Shown here piece after piece: positions 34,825 through 46,714 of a stretch of DNA of 64,000 nt. Under the pieces are notes generated by a model that worked only from the letters and a program-made list of their open reading frames with translations, searched no databases and was not told where the DNA came from. Location: contig JASDFA010000003.1 in NCBI GenBank assembly GCA_035772735.1, forward strand, positions 31,798,001 to 31,862,000. Direction: 5' to 3'. A program made the position numbers and the translations under genes. The stretch's first letter is position 1. Each line of letters opens with the position of its first letter. Source of the stretch: Datura wrightii. Lineage: Eukaryota; Streptophyta; Magnoliopsida; Solanales; Solanaceae.

Positions 34825-36199
34825 TGTTAAGATATGTTATTAACCATGCGGTTTTAGTATAGTATTATGTTTCAGTTTTGTAAGATTTTTATTTTATTTA
34901 TTGGATTGATAAAGTCTTGTTTTAAATAGATCATTTTTGCATGTGCGTCCTTTACTTATATAATATATTATTTGGTGTATAGAGTGTAGCTTATACACGT
35001 GAGATTAAATCATCAGTTCTTATAAGTATATAGTTTATATATGTTCACAATCTAAGTTGAAAATTGGACGAATTCATCGGTATGATTGTATCACGGGATT
35101 AAATATAATTTATCTTGATTATCAGAATGGTATTATTCCAACTTCTTGTGCTAATATATTTTGTATGTATTGAACGGACCAAGTAGAGAAAAATATTTTG
35201 TCTAACTTAGTAAAAAAAATTCTCTAGATCACTAAATGTACTTATACTCTTAATCTTGATATAATTATTATGATCAATGTCATTTGCTTGTTGTTTTGAT
35301 CTATCAAATGGTGAAACTCTTTCGTGAGTTAACATGTTCTCGATAGGTTGGATGGTGGCAAATGATATTTGTGCAATAATAGTTAGTTGATGGATCCATG
35401 TCTCGACCTTGAGATTGATGATATTTATGATTGTTTAGAAGGTTTCATGTTAAAACCCTGCAGGTGGATCCTGTATCCATCACATGAAATAAGTTAAGCA
35501 TTTGAATAAAGGATTAATTTGATCAATGAATTAAATAGTCAGAAATTTAATTCGATTGGTTGGTATATGTAATCTGAACATGGGGAGTTAAATAAGAATT
35601 TAATGATTGATTTTGAAATTATACCGAGGAGTGTAATTATGAATTTTTAGTGGAATAATATGTAATTTATTATGGTAGGTTAATTCATTAATTATTTTAA
35701 ATTAATACCATAATTGAAAGTCTCATTAATTAAATTTGTGGTCCCTTCTATGCCTGACTAATTAAAGAACTTAGAAAAGGAAGAAACCTGTTTTCCTGAA
35801 GTAGTAAAATCCTACAAAATTTTGGACAACTTCAGAAAAGGTAAGTAGTACACGTTTTGGGTTTCATACCCTTAAAAAACGTGTGAGTATACAAGAAAAG
35901 TAGGAATCCTATACATTTTGAGATTTGGGTTTTACACCCTAAAAACGTGATTATAAATAGGGTTTTTTCCTCCTTGAAAACATCATCTTTTCTGAGAAGC
36001 AGTACTTGCCCACACAAGTATTCCCTACTCGGAGATTATTCAGGCTATAGTAGAAGACTGCAGACCTGGAGAGCGAGTTGGACGTTTTGTGCGAAAGCTT
36101 CAAGAGATTAGTATTTCGTAATCTAATTCCTTGTTGTTATCTAGTGATTCATGTAAAATAGTTGATCCAGTTTATGCTTCCATTGTGCATGTTCTAATA
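34825..36199 (+). mobile_element. LTR4 (3' LTR) of the copia array
   Basis: 1,375 bases, TGTTAAGATATG to TTCTAATA (terminal CA changed to TA). It ends exactly where GTTAT begins. It is missing several bases relative to LTR3 (for example near 35425 and near 36175). Confidence 0.92.
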
Positions 36200-36204
36200 G
36201 TTAT
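36200..36204. repeat. Right target site duplication GTTAT of the copia array
   Basis: GTTAT follows LTR4 and matches 15001-15005. Confidence 0.7.
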
Positions 36205-37174
36205 AACCTCACTAAACTTGTTATATGAGAATGGTATATAAAAAAAAGGAATGAAGAAGTTATGCTCTTCAATCGGTTACTTTCCTGTATAAAAAAAAAA
36301 GAAAAGAGCAGAACGAGTAGTATTCTTCTTTTGATAATATTCCTAAGATACGCAAAATAAAAAACAGCGTAATTAGGGCATTTACTTTGTGAAAGACTTG
36401 ACTTTACTTCCTAGTGAAACAAAGTTCGGCTTAGAGCAATTCTTCAATATAGGTTCTATGAAGTTTCTGCTCAACAAAGATTTTGTGAAGTTTCTGTTAT
36501 TGTTAACAAGTACACATTTTTGTTCCTGTTATGAATTTTTGGCAATGATTTCAAAGCCACCTCGTATTGTGTTCTGCTGGTTAGAATACACTGTTAAATG
36601 TTAATAGTTTAACATCTGGATTTGTGAGTCTGTTTATCGTACTTGTAATTTTTTTAAAAAGTAAAAATAAATTATGTTCTGAAACAGAAAGAACTGTGAG
36701 AATATTTTTGAAAGAAGGTGTTGCATCAGTAAAACATTTTGACTAAGAGATGACATTAAAAATTTCCAATTGGTGTTAGGTTGTGTCAAAATTCTTCTCA
36801 GAATGAAAGTCTTTTGAGCTACTCAATTTCTGACCTTTTGAATTTAGTTGTATTTTTTTGTCGTTGTCTATTAACTGACTCAAGTACTACTACATAATTC
36901 AATATCTTTTGGATAGTAAAGTAAATTGTTTCTTGCCCTTCTTTTCAAGGATTCACAACAATTTGTTTTTTCTTTTAAAGTGTTTGATATATAATAATAC
37001 CATGATGTCACAAGATAAAATAATGAAGTCTATTGCTATTTATCTTGGTGAAATCATTGCAATGGGAGTTTGGTTGGCTGCTCTGTTAAACCAGCAAAGA
37101 GCAATGCTCTTTCCTCCACTTGGCAACATAATGTTGCTATGACAAGACCTAAGCAATTTCCTTAAAAAGGAAAA
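36205..37174. other. Unclassified flank, no feature recognised
   Basis: AT-rich, with a short A-rich patch (36239-36305). Small open frames have no recognisable domain. It could be intron or intergenic DNA of the pre-insertion locus. Confidence 0.45.
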
Positions 37175-37865
37175 AAGTGATTTTTATTTATTCATAATCT
37201 AATTATTTAGGGCTTTCCGTTGATATATTACTCACATAAAACGGATAAAAAATAAGTGAGATATGAATTTTTGAAGTTTGCTGAATTTTTTCGACAGTTT
37301 TATGAAAAAACTGCTTCTGTAATGTATTTTTTGGAAGTCAATAATTTATATTTTTGTAAAAAAAAATCTATTTATTTAGGAATTTTCTTTGATAAATTAC
37401 TCGTTTAAAATAGATTAAAAACAAGTGAGATATGAATTTCTGAAGTTGGCTGAATTTTTTTTGACATTTTAATGAAAAACTACTTATGTATATATTTTAT
37501 AGAAATCAGTACTTTGTATTTTTGGAAAAAAATCTATTTGTTCATAATCTAATTATTTAGTGTTTTATTTTAATATATTACTCATTTAAAATGAAATAAA
37601 AATGAGTGAGATATGAATTACTAAAGTTGGCTGAATTATTTTGGACAGATTAAAAAAAAAGCTACTGTAATACATTTTCTGAAAATCAGAAGTTCGTATT
37701 TTCGATATGAAATCTATTTGTTCATAATCTACTTTTTTAGGACTTTCTATTGATATATTACGCATTTAAAACAAATTAAAATAAGTGATATATGAATTTT
37801 TTAAGTTAGCTGAAATTTTTTGACAGTTTATGAGAAAAGCTGTTGCTGTAATATTTTTATTAAGA
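37175..37865 (+). repeat. Four tandem monomers of 169-181 bp
   Basis: Each monomer contains, in order, TTCATAATCTA, ATTTAG, a TATATTACTC-like segment, GTGAGATATGAATT, AAGTTGGCTGAA, TTTGACAG and GCTACTGTAATA-like motifs. The GTGAGATATGAATT marker starts at 37256, 37425, 37606 and, as GTGATATATGAATT, 37785: spacings 169, 181 and 179 bases. Monomers differ by many substitutions. The length is in the range of nucleosome-sized plant satellites. Confidence 0.85.
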
Positions 37866-37990
37866 CTTGGTAATTTGTTTAGTCTTTATGTTCCTTAAAC
37901 AGTGTGTTGTCTTCTACAAGTTGATGTGGTATAAATTGTCACATTGTATGGTGCAACCATTCCGATTGTTTCCTTATTCCTATTTCAGGC

Positions 37991-38107
37991 ATGGCTGAAC
38001 AAGAACAAACTCGAATTACTTCAAGTGGAGTTTTGGAAGTCGATCAAAGAGATAATATAGAAGAGCATGTCACCATAGGACATGTTTTTGAGGGTGTGAA
38101 ATCATAA
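37991..38107 (+). pseudogene. Possible exon or coding remnant, unidentified
   Basis: A 38-codon frame starts MAEQEQTRITSSGVLEVDQ at 37991, a few bases after a TTTCAG that could be a splice acceptor. After the TAA, a frame shifted by one continues as an Arg/Glu-rich stretch (NLLRNQRAIRREREKNLESL, about 38126-38194), up to the MITE. I do not recognise the protein. It may be a host exon, a transposon leader or chance. Confidence 0.2.
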
Positions 38108-38195
38108 GGGATGGTGTCCCAAGGGCGACACAAAATCTGTTGAGGAATCAAAGGGCTATACGAAGGGAAAGAGAAAAAAACTTAGAGAGTTTAAG

Positions 38196-40543
38196 AGCCC
38201 GTTTGGATTGGCTTATTGTTACGCCTCACCTTGGAAGGCATGACTGGTACCTGGTGCCCTACTAGGACCTGAACTACTAAGCTAACTGAGCCTAAGCACC
38301 TCTGGTGCAGGGCTGACTCTAACTCTGGACTCAAGGAAACAACGGGCTATATAACGGCAGTAAATACAACCCCCGACCGACAAGGCCTATAGCCACCTGT
38401 GAAAGTAAACAGCTAACTAGAGACAAACAAATATAGGGAGTCCTATGCAGGCCGACAAGGCCACCACGATATCTTCTTATAGCTGAAAAGCAAAATCAGG
38501 TGTTAACTGAACTATGACCGACAAGGTCATCAATCAACAGGTAAACAAGGCCCCACACGGCCAACACATATAATCTGAGACACATATGGACCCACACGGT
38601 CGATATTAGCTAACCACAGGGAAATAATACAATCTGCAAGCCTCTAGGAGTAATAAGATGGTCGGGACAGGGCCCCGGCCTACCCATACTGTACTACAAA
38701 AGGAAGTAAACCTCTATCACTCAAGCTCCGGAAGATAGGAGCTGAAGGCCCTGTACAGCTGACTGGACTACGAGGGATCCGCTCCTCGTCTGTGTGTACC
38801 TGCAGGTAAGTAATGCAGCGCCCCAAAAGAGGGCGTCAGTACCACAGGTACTGAGTATGTAAAGCAATAATTGTAAATGACCAAAAGTACGAAATAAAGC
38901 TGACCATAGCTGAAGTAAAGGAAACGGACTGAAACTGACAGAAATAATGGAATTAGGGCTAAACATAACTATAATGAGTAGAGTAAGAGTCATACCTGAA
39001 AACGGGGCATCCTATCGTCTAACTATTAGTAACTAAAGCAACATACATAAACCTTATCTGGCCCCCATAAGCTGGAAGGTGCAATCAATACAGAACAACC
39101 CACTTGGGCCCCCATTAGCCCTAGTGAGTACATATCAATCTATATACCTGTATCCAGGTCATACTGCGACAACTACTAGTTATAAGCATCCTGCTGATCC
39201 CCTGGGTATGCAACTTGGACCCGTTGGGCACCTGACTATAGTTATGCCTGAGTCCGGAGGACTCTTGAAATCTACACCCCGGGTGCAAGCGCTCAGCGGG
39301 GGTGTGTATAGGCCAACCACAATAAAATATGAGGAGCTGGCTCCCCATCTTCGTCCCTTGCGGACGGCATGCCGCTCCGTAGAGCGACGTATCCTCGCCC
39401 TTTGGCGGATGACTCGACACAGCTATTAGCCCTGGGGCAGTCATGGAAGCTATACAGGTAATCCAACCCAAAAAAAATACAAATACAAGTCTCAACTGAT
39501 AACGACAACTAAACATGATAACATATTCCCGGCAGGCTTTACTGAGATTCATACTAGATTACTTATGCTGAAGAAACTAACTTGCCCAAAGAAATGCTTT
39601 AACATACCTCGTTCGCTATTTACCAATTAATTGGCGAGGTTCGGCTGGTATTCAACTGTTCTTCCCAACTGTAATCACATTAACGAAAGAATAGAGCTAG
39701 CTTCATTACTATATTGAAAGAAAACAATAACTTATATGTATATATACTGACTATTCTTCAACTTTTTGAAAGATGATTGAAAACTTGTAATTTCTCGAGA
39801 ATCTACAAGGGAGAAATACTTACTTTAAGACTGGGATTGTATTAACACTAGTTTGGAGCAATTCCAACAACTTTGGCTCGGCAAGACAACAATTCGCCAG
39901 GCGAATTTCACGAAACTAACTCCGTAGAAGTGCTCCCTACAGCCTTATACTTCGATACCCGAAGTTAATTCGGATTTGGACGGTGTTTAGAAGCGTAACC
40001 GGATGAAAATTATGTAAACCCTTCGTCCTTCCTCTGTTCTGATCGATATGTATATGGAAAATGACATAAAGTTTAAGGGTGAGGCCTATATATATTTGGA
40101 GTCGGATGCAAAGCAACGTGGCACGTTGGCAAACACACCATTTTAGCTCCGTGCCACATTGGCTAACGCGGAGGTCAAGGCTCCGTGCCACTTTGCCCCT
40201 CTGGCAGCTTGGTTCGGCCTCTTCTCACGAAATCCCAACTTGGCACTCGTCCGGCCTTTCCCTAGCCCTTTCCTCGTACGTATGGCACTCTAAAACTCTC
40301 AACTAATATGCGAATAGGCCAACTACATGATAGAAACTTATGGGGTGTAACACTTATTTTAAGTGATTTTAAGCTAAAATAGCTTTTAAGAAATTTTATA
40401 GTGTTTGGATAAATTTAAAAAGTGCTTTTAACCACTAATATTTAAGGTGAAAGAACAAAAATCAGTCAGAAGCCATAAGTTAGAAATTCTAATTTATGAA
40501 TTTTGACTTATAATCGATAAGTACAAAGCTATCCAAACAGGCT
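38196..40543. mobile_element. MITE split by a solo LTR
   Basis: Left TIR AGCCCGTTTGGAT (38196-38208), right TIR ATCCAAACAGGCT (40531-40543), complementary at 12 of 13 positions. Without the insertion (38217-40352) and its duplicated 5 bases the element is about 207 bp and AT-rich, containing AAGTGATTTTAAGCTAAAATAGC. The target duplication is unclear: GAGTTTAAG on the left resembles GAGTCTTTTAAG on the right only with a gap. Superfamily not assigned. Confidence 0.75.
38212..40357 (-). mobile_element. Minus-strand gypsy solo LTR with CTTAT target duplication
   Basis: LTR at 38217-40352 (TGTTACGCCTC to GGGGTGTAACA), flanked by CTTAT at 38212-38216 and 40353-40357. Read on the minus strand it opens TGTTACACCCC like the other Tekay-type LTRs here. 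CTGTGTGTACCTGCAGG and GTACTGAGTATGTAA on the plus strand are the reverse of segments common in such LTRs (family knowledge). A TATATATA box for minus-strand transcription lies at 40087-40094. No internal region remains. Confidence 0.92.
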
Positions 40544-41126
40544 ATGAGTCTTTTAAGATGTCTCTTAGTATTTCAGTTTCTGAGTTCATTCATCTTTTTA
40601 AATTGAAATTTGTTGAACTTGAAAATTGTTGAGATCTCAGATTGGTAAGCTTTAGCTATTTTAGCAGACTCTCTTTGAGAACCTTGAGGTGATAAATTAA
40701 CTAATGTTTATAAAAAGGTTTGGCCAAGTCAATGTTTAAGGGTGTATATACATTATCTTGAAGTTATGTGGGAGGATTTTTATCTTTAATTAACTTGTAA
40801 CTTGAAGTTGTTTATTTATTTTCAATATACATTCTAAGTTATTTGTCTCTCTTTACAAATTTTCATTTATTTCATTTAAATAAATTGATACTTAATTGAA
40901 AGTCATCATTAAAATATTCACTAAGAATTATTTTTCACTTTTGATTAAATATTTAGATTGTGGATGATGATTGAAAACTTAGTAACTGTTTTGATTCTAT
41001 GCTAAATGTGAAGTCATTATGAAAATTGATTTTCTTGAGTGAGTACATGAGTATTGTCATGCATATATTGATCAAAGTAAATATTTATGAGGATAGCTTG
41101 CATAAAATATCTCTTAATTAACAGAA
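40544..41126 (+). other. Unclassified sequence upstream of copia gag
   Basis: AT-rich, no domain. Because a copia gag starts at 41127, part of this should be that element's leader, but I cannot find its LTR end or PBS. Confidence 0.45.
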
Positions 41127-41454
41127 ATGGCATCAAAAAACATAATTATTGACTTGAACAAAGGTGAGAAACAGAATGGTGACAATTACGATATTTGGAG
41201 TCGTAAAATATGGTATGTAATGAAAGAGAAAAATTCTCTTGAATGTATAAATCACATTTTAAGTCAACTAGAAGAGGATATCACTGTATAACACAGAAGA
41301 GCTCTTGAAGTTTACAAAGCTTGAAAAAAAAGAAAGATTCCACTTCACGTGAAATTGATGTAAGTTCTGTTGTTGATAACCTCATTCATGACTGTGAGGA
41401 ATTTCCTACTACTCATGCCATATGGGCACACTTGCGAGGAGCATGTGGGGTTAC
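41127..41454 (+). pseudogene. gag: Second Ty1/copia gag, N-terminal part
   Basis: ATG at 41127 reads MASKNIIIDLNKGEKQNG, then DNYDIWSRKIWYVMKEKN, the N-terminal capsid-like region of a well-populated plant copia family. TAA at codon 55 (41289-41291) and a second TGA near 41322 break it. The region SVVDNLIHDCEEFPTTHAIWAHLRGACG runs up to 41450, where the Ogre-like element inserts. The C-terminal part is 15.7 kb away at 57164. No similarity to the array's copia gag is evident. Confidence 0.88.
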
Positions 41455-44400
41455 AGTCGCACCCCATTTTTCTTCCAAAAAGCGGGACTCGACACGTAAC
41501 AACTCTTGAAGAATTAGTTTGAAAGAAGAGTTGCCACCTAATGGATTATGGTGCGTTAGGCACCGTACTAAATTAAAAGTCTATTTAACTTGCCTAGGTT
41601 ACCAAAGTTGGGTAAGGGTTCAGGTTACCTCGAAAGAAAGGTGTTAGGCACCTTTCGAGGTCCACAAATGTGGGTTCCTTCCGAATTCATTAATTATGTG
41701 GGGAAAAATTAAGTTATCAAATAAGGGCAAATATTTTTTAAGGCTAAAGAAACTAAGTGATTAGAAAAAATAAATTCATGTAATATTAAAATGAGTAAGT
41801 AAGTTAAACAATGATTAAACCCTTTTCTAATTAATGCGAAAAATGAATGATAAGATAAAGCAGAGATTTTATCGAGCAAATTTATTTAAACAAAAAATAA
41901 ATACTCAAGCAAAAATTTAATTGATTCAAGATCAATATGCAATTTAAGTGATAAAATAATCCAAAATTATCAAAATAAATATACTACAGAATATTCAGTA
42001 CACAAGCCAGTTAAATCACAACATAAATAAATTAAACATAACATTAAGATTTATCAAATTAATGAAAAACTATGTGATAAAAATAATAATTAAGCTATTT
42101 TCAAATTAAACTTATAAAACTTTGTTTTAAAACAAATGAGTATCTCAAAATAAATTTAATTAATACACAAATTTAATATAAAATTTAAATAACAAACAAA
42201 TGCAACAAATTTATTTACTAAATATAAAGAAGTTATATATTTTGATCTTATTTTAAAAATGATACTAAGTGCTTAAGACAATATCAATTTATTTATAAAT
42301 ACGCAAGTAATTGGGAGGACAAGAAAATTATTAATTAAAGGATCTAAATTATTCAGACAAGCAAAGAGAAAAATTTGAAAAGATAAAACAAATACCATAA
42401 ATAATATTTTTATTTAATAACTAACAACATATAAAACTAAATTACACCAAACAAAATAAAGAAAAAGAAAAACTATAATTTATAAATACATTTACAACAA
42501 TTCAGATATCGGATAAACTTAAAAGACTTAAAAGTCTAAAATATTTGTTGCTTTATAGGGATGGCCACACGATATTATGAATCGTAACCTTCAACCTAGC
42601 AACAAATTAATTGGAGGTCGGTGTTAAGTTGAAAAATATAATAATATATTTTTTATAAAAAAAAACTAAATAAAGATTTGAATATCATCAAAAAAATATT
42701 TTTCATATAAATACACATAATTACTTTTGAAAACTCGGGTTTGATTCTGAGGGACAGGGGTCGACTTAATTTAAAAATTCGGAATTAGACCTCGTAATTT
42801 ATTTTTACTTTCCCATTAACTATATGTTAAGGGATAGTATTCATTACATATTTTTAAAAGAGAAAATCGACAGTAACTTTCATAAAAATGATTTTTGCAA
42901 GAAAAAAATGCAAATTTGAAAGCGATTAAAAGAAAGAAAAAATCCAAGCACATAACACATAATTTTCCGTCCCCTTTAAATACCCCCTTTTCACTATAAT
43001 TAGCATTCGTACATTATTACAAATCAATTGAGCAAAGTAACGAAAAGTAAGAAACTCTAAACTAAATTGACTCCAATTCAAGCGATCTCCTATTTCCCGA
43101 TTCTAAATGACTCTTCATCATATCTCGTACATGAGGAAACACCTGTTTTAACAAAATAAGCAAGCACAAGAACATGTGTATATACCAAAACTATGAATAA
43201 AACTCGAAGATTGACGCTTTAACATATAGACATGAAGACATTAGTAAGCATTAAATCTAACGAGATATACACATTAAACAAGAATCATGTTATGTCTGCT
43301 AGCAATGATTAAACTAGTAAAATAAATGAGAATCACATAGCTAAATGAACTAACCAACCAAGAGATATATGATTTCAATTTTGAAGGTTAGAGATTGAAT
43401 GAGATTTCCAAGAAATAAAATGTGAGAAGGGAGAGACCAATTCTTTTATCCTCTTTGGCTAGAGAGTAAGGTCGTATTTTAATACTAAGTAAAGATTTTT
43501 TCAAAAAAATGTAAAGTTCCAATGCCCCTTTTGAAAGAAGGAGGTGGCATGCTTATATAGTAAGTTGGTAAGATGGTTTAAAGGAAAGAAAGATATTTAG
43601 AAAATCAAATAAAGAATACTTTCCTTAACTAACAAAGTTCAATCAGAATGTATCCAATTAATCAGAATTTATCATGACTATTCATGTACTGAATCAGTAA
43701 AGGAAAGAGAAAAATTAGTCACTCAGGATTTCCCTCAAGAGAATTAATTGAATATAACAATTTAACATAAATAACAAAATACTCAAATTAGAATAGGAAG
43801 GAATAATCGATCACAAGAATAATTATGTTATACATCATAATTCAATGGACCCCACACTTATCATAATTAGTTTAATACCAAAAAAATATCCAAATCAATT
43901 AAGGAAAGCTAGTAAACAAATTCAAAATTTTAAAGCGAAAAATGGAAAATCATAAACAAAAAACACAACAGTTATAATTCAATTTTTTAAGAAAGGAAAG
44001 AAAATCATTCAATTTGATCAAGAATAGTTGACTACTAAAACCTGTCACAATTTTTCAAATCAAGATCATATATACTAAATTGCTATAAATTTTCCTTAAA
44101 GTAAGTAATCAAATCAATTAGGTGTAAAATAAATAAAAACTTACCATACTAGTGGATGCTGAGTTATTCTATATTCAGCAAAAAGATCTTTAAACTACCA
44201 TACTGATTAAATTCCAATTAATCAGAAAATATTGAGGCAATCAAATGACAACATTATTGACTAAATTAAAGATATTACATTCAAACATAGAGTCTCAAAT
44301 CAACATATAAATATGAGTCACGCATCAATTAAGGATTGATCACCATTTACAACAGGTTGTAAAGACACTTATTCTGCCTAATTGACGAAACAATATCAGG

Positions 44401-46103
44401 GAAGAGGAGTATACATTCAACATGTCACGAATTTGATAAAATATTATATTTTAGGCTGGTAAAAATTATAATAAGAAATAAACAATACAAACAACATTAT
44501 ATATGTATATATGTACATACACACAAAACAAGAAGAACTTAACAATGATAAACTTCACAGGATCTTCGAAACAGTGGAAAATCGCGAGAATTGAGTATGA
44601 CAATCTAGAAACAGACACAAGCAATAATGAAAAATTAATTATTGAAAATAAGACATAGATTACATGAATTTCAGAACTAGGCATATAATATTGACAGTTT
44701 CAAAAGAACAGTAGGCTCTGATAAACACAAACAACGATCATACATGAGGCTATGGTTCCATTGTAGAACTCAAAATTATTTCAACTTCGTCGGAGGCGAA
44801 GGTCAGTGGTGGCTTCGATGACAGCAAAGCTGGCCTAGAATAGTACGGCCAAACGGACCTTGAAGATAGCAGTAAGATACGTCACACAGGGTTTCATCGG
44901 AGAAAATGACTAAAGGTTCACCGACAGGAGAAGAGAAATTCGACGCGGGGGAAAGGGAGAAAGGGAAGTTTTGTTGTTGAACAAGGTGGTGCTAGTCGAA
45001 GTTAATTGATGGTTTTCTGGTAGTTCCAGCTTCGATCGATTGTTTGTCAGAAAATGGAAAGGAAGAGAGAGATAGGAGTAGAAGGGTGAAGAGGGAGAGA
45101 GGTCTGCTGGCAGTTGTGTTTGGCCGGAGATGGCCAGATATGGTGAGAAATAGAGGGAGATCTGGTCGCTGGAAAGGAGGGGTTGCTCGACGGAGGAGAT
45201 TGTGATGGAAGAGAGGGAGGCGGCGCGATGGAGATGGTGGCAGCGACGACTGGTTTCGGGAAAAGGGGAAGGAGAGAGAGGGAGAGAAGAGCGTAGAGGT
45301 GCAACGACGATTGGGTGGTGCAGCTATGGTGTTTCCCAGCAGGGTCTAAGGAGAAGACAAAGAAGGGGAGGCCTAGGGAGTCTGGTACGTCGGAGGAGTG
45401 TAATGAGAGAAAAAAAATTAGGATTTTGGGGGCAGTGAAGTAAATAAGGAAATAAAAATAGGTTTTCAATCTAGACTGTAGGATTGAATTGAACGAACGA
45501 CTGAGATTTAATTTAGGATGAATAGGTCGGGTTATGGGTCTTTTGGCAGGTCGCGAGTTTAGTTAATTGGGTAAACGGGTTGAATTAATGGGTAAGAATT
45601 AATTGAAATTGAATTAGGCTGGATTTGAATTTAAATAGTAACCAAAATTTGATTAAAATGGCTGGAATTGACAAAATTTGGATGAAAACTGACTAAATTT
45701 TAAATCAATTGGAAAAGATAAAGAATAATCGCTATTAAATTAATAAAAACACTACACTTGCAAATGATTTAATAAATAAGTTACATAATAGTTTAATTTA
45801 TGATAAAATAATATAAATATTATAATTATGAAATTAAATATAAATAATTTATAAAAGTAAGTAAATTATATTTTGTAAATAAACCTTGTTTAATTGAAAA
45901 TATGTATGCATGTATGTTAATACACAATATACAATATATGACATAATTACATAACAATTGACAATTACTAAATTAGAACTAAATATAAATGAACATTTAT
46001 ACTTGGAATAACTATGCAACATTTAGAAGTCACGATAATTAATTGTTAAAATATTACGAATGCGAGCTGAATAATTACGTAAAAAGGTAATTTTAAAGAT
46101 ATA

Positions 46104-46150
<47 letters not shown>

Positions 46151-46194
46151 GAAGCTTAGACGGGGCGTAGGGAGGTCAAAATTGGGTGTCAACA
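41455..46194 (-). mobile_element. 3' LTR (left copy) of the Ogre-like element
   Basis: 4,740 bases, aligning end to end with 52400-57163. On the plus strand it starts AGTCGCACCCC (terminal base pair mutated) and ends GGTGTCAACA. It includes a G/A-rich block at 44930-45440 and an (AT)n run at 46106-46145. By eye the two LTRs differ at several percent of positions plus indels, so the insertion is not recent. Confidence 0.93.
46106..46145. repeat. (AT)n microsatellite in the left LTR
   Basis: About 20 AT units. The right LTR has only TTATATATATTAACA at the same place (57103-57117), so the expansion occurred after insertion. Confidence 0.9.
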
Positions 46195-46212
46195 ACTGCC
46201 CCTTCTTTTCTC
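46195..46212 (-). other. Polypurine tract of the Ogre-like element
   Basis: On the minus strand the bases before the 3' LTR read GAAAAGAAGGGGCAGT, a purine-rich tract touching TGTTGACACC. It fixes the minus orientation. Confidence 0.8.
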
Positions 46213-46714
46213 GAAAATGAAGGATGAATTGTCGAGCAAAGAACGTTGACTTAGTAGCCGATTTTGTTCGACCAAAGAAAAAATTTTGGTGCGGCCGGAT
46301 AAAAGAAAATGAAATTATGAAGATATTGCGGTCGAGACTTCAGTTTCAAGTCGCCTACATGTCTCTGGTTTCACGAGAATCAGGCCGTGTGTAGTTTTAG
46401 ATTTAGGGACGAAAGAGATCCCTAAAGAAAAATTCATAATGCAATATTTGAATAACAGATGAAAGGAGTGCGACATGATGAGAATAGAGAGAACAAAGAG
46501 ATAGATAAAATTATTAATTTCATATCAAAATACGTCAATATCAGAATGAAGGCTAATTTAAAATGTAAAAGATTAAAACGGAACGAAAACGAGAAGGACT
46601 TCTAAGTGCGGTGAAAAGTAGTAGAGCTCGAAAATAATTATATAGATAAATAAACGATGAAATGAGAAGAGACCATTAAGAATAAATTTTACGAAAATAA
46701 AGGCATAGCTTGGA
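46213..46714. other. Ogre-like element interior, no coding sequence
   Basis: Noncoding. It contains a segment near 46340-46410 (CGCCTACATGTCTC, AATCAGGCC) that has a relative near 49790-49825, so it is probably part of a dispersed internal repeat. Confidence 0.5.

Larger units (their letters stand above)
15006..36199 (+). mobile_element. Tandem Ty1/copia array: four LTRs, three internal regions
   Basis: LTR1 (15006-15539), int1, LTR2 (19754-21136), int2, LTR3 (27267-28656), int3, LTR4 (34825-36199), all in the same orientation with neighbouring units sharing an LTR. LTR2-to-LTR3 and LTR3-to-LTR4 start spacings are 7,513 and 7,558 bases. int1 has an almost full-length broken gag-pol. int2 and int3 are cut at the same integrase position by the same gypsy LTR fragment. 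The outer ends carry GTTAT on both sides. This structure is best explained by unequal LTR-LTR recombination. Confidence 0.9.

Noticed and set aside
36205..38195. A host gene with introns between the copia array and the MITE
   Set aside because: Only a 38-codon frame near a possible acceptor site is visible. There is no chain of exons and no recognisable domain, so I list it only as a weak remnant.
39121..39552. 143-codon minus-strand frame and 116-codon plus-strand frame in the solo LTR
   Set aside because: Both occupy the same GC-richer part of a solo LTR in opposite directions. No domain, and LTRs of this type are noncoding.
44466..45469. Minus-strand frames in the left LTR of the Ogre-like element (140 codons at 45047-45469, 72 codons at 44466-44684) with counterparts in the right LTR (56019-56468, 55474-55686), possibly an LTR-encoded protein
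   Set aside because: The two copies of the longer frame start and end alike but read different frames in the middle, so no protein sequence is conserved. The composition is Ser/Pro/Leu low complexity from a G/A-rich plus strand. The shorter pair is hydrophobic, AT-driven and lacks any motif.
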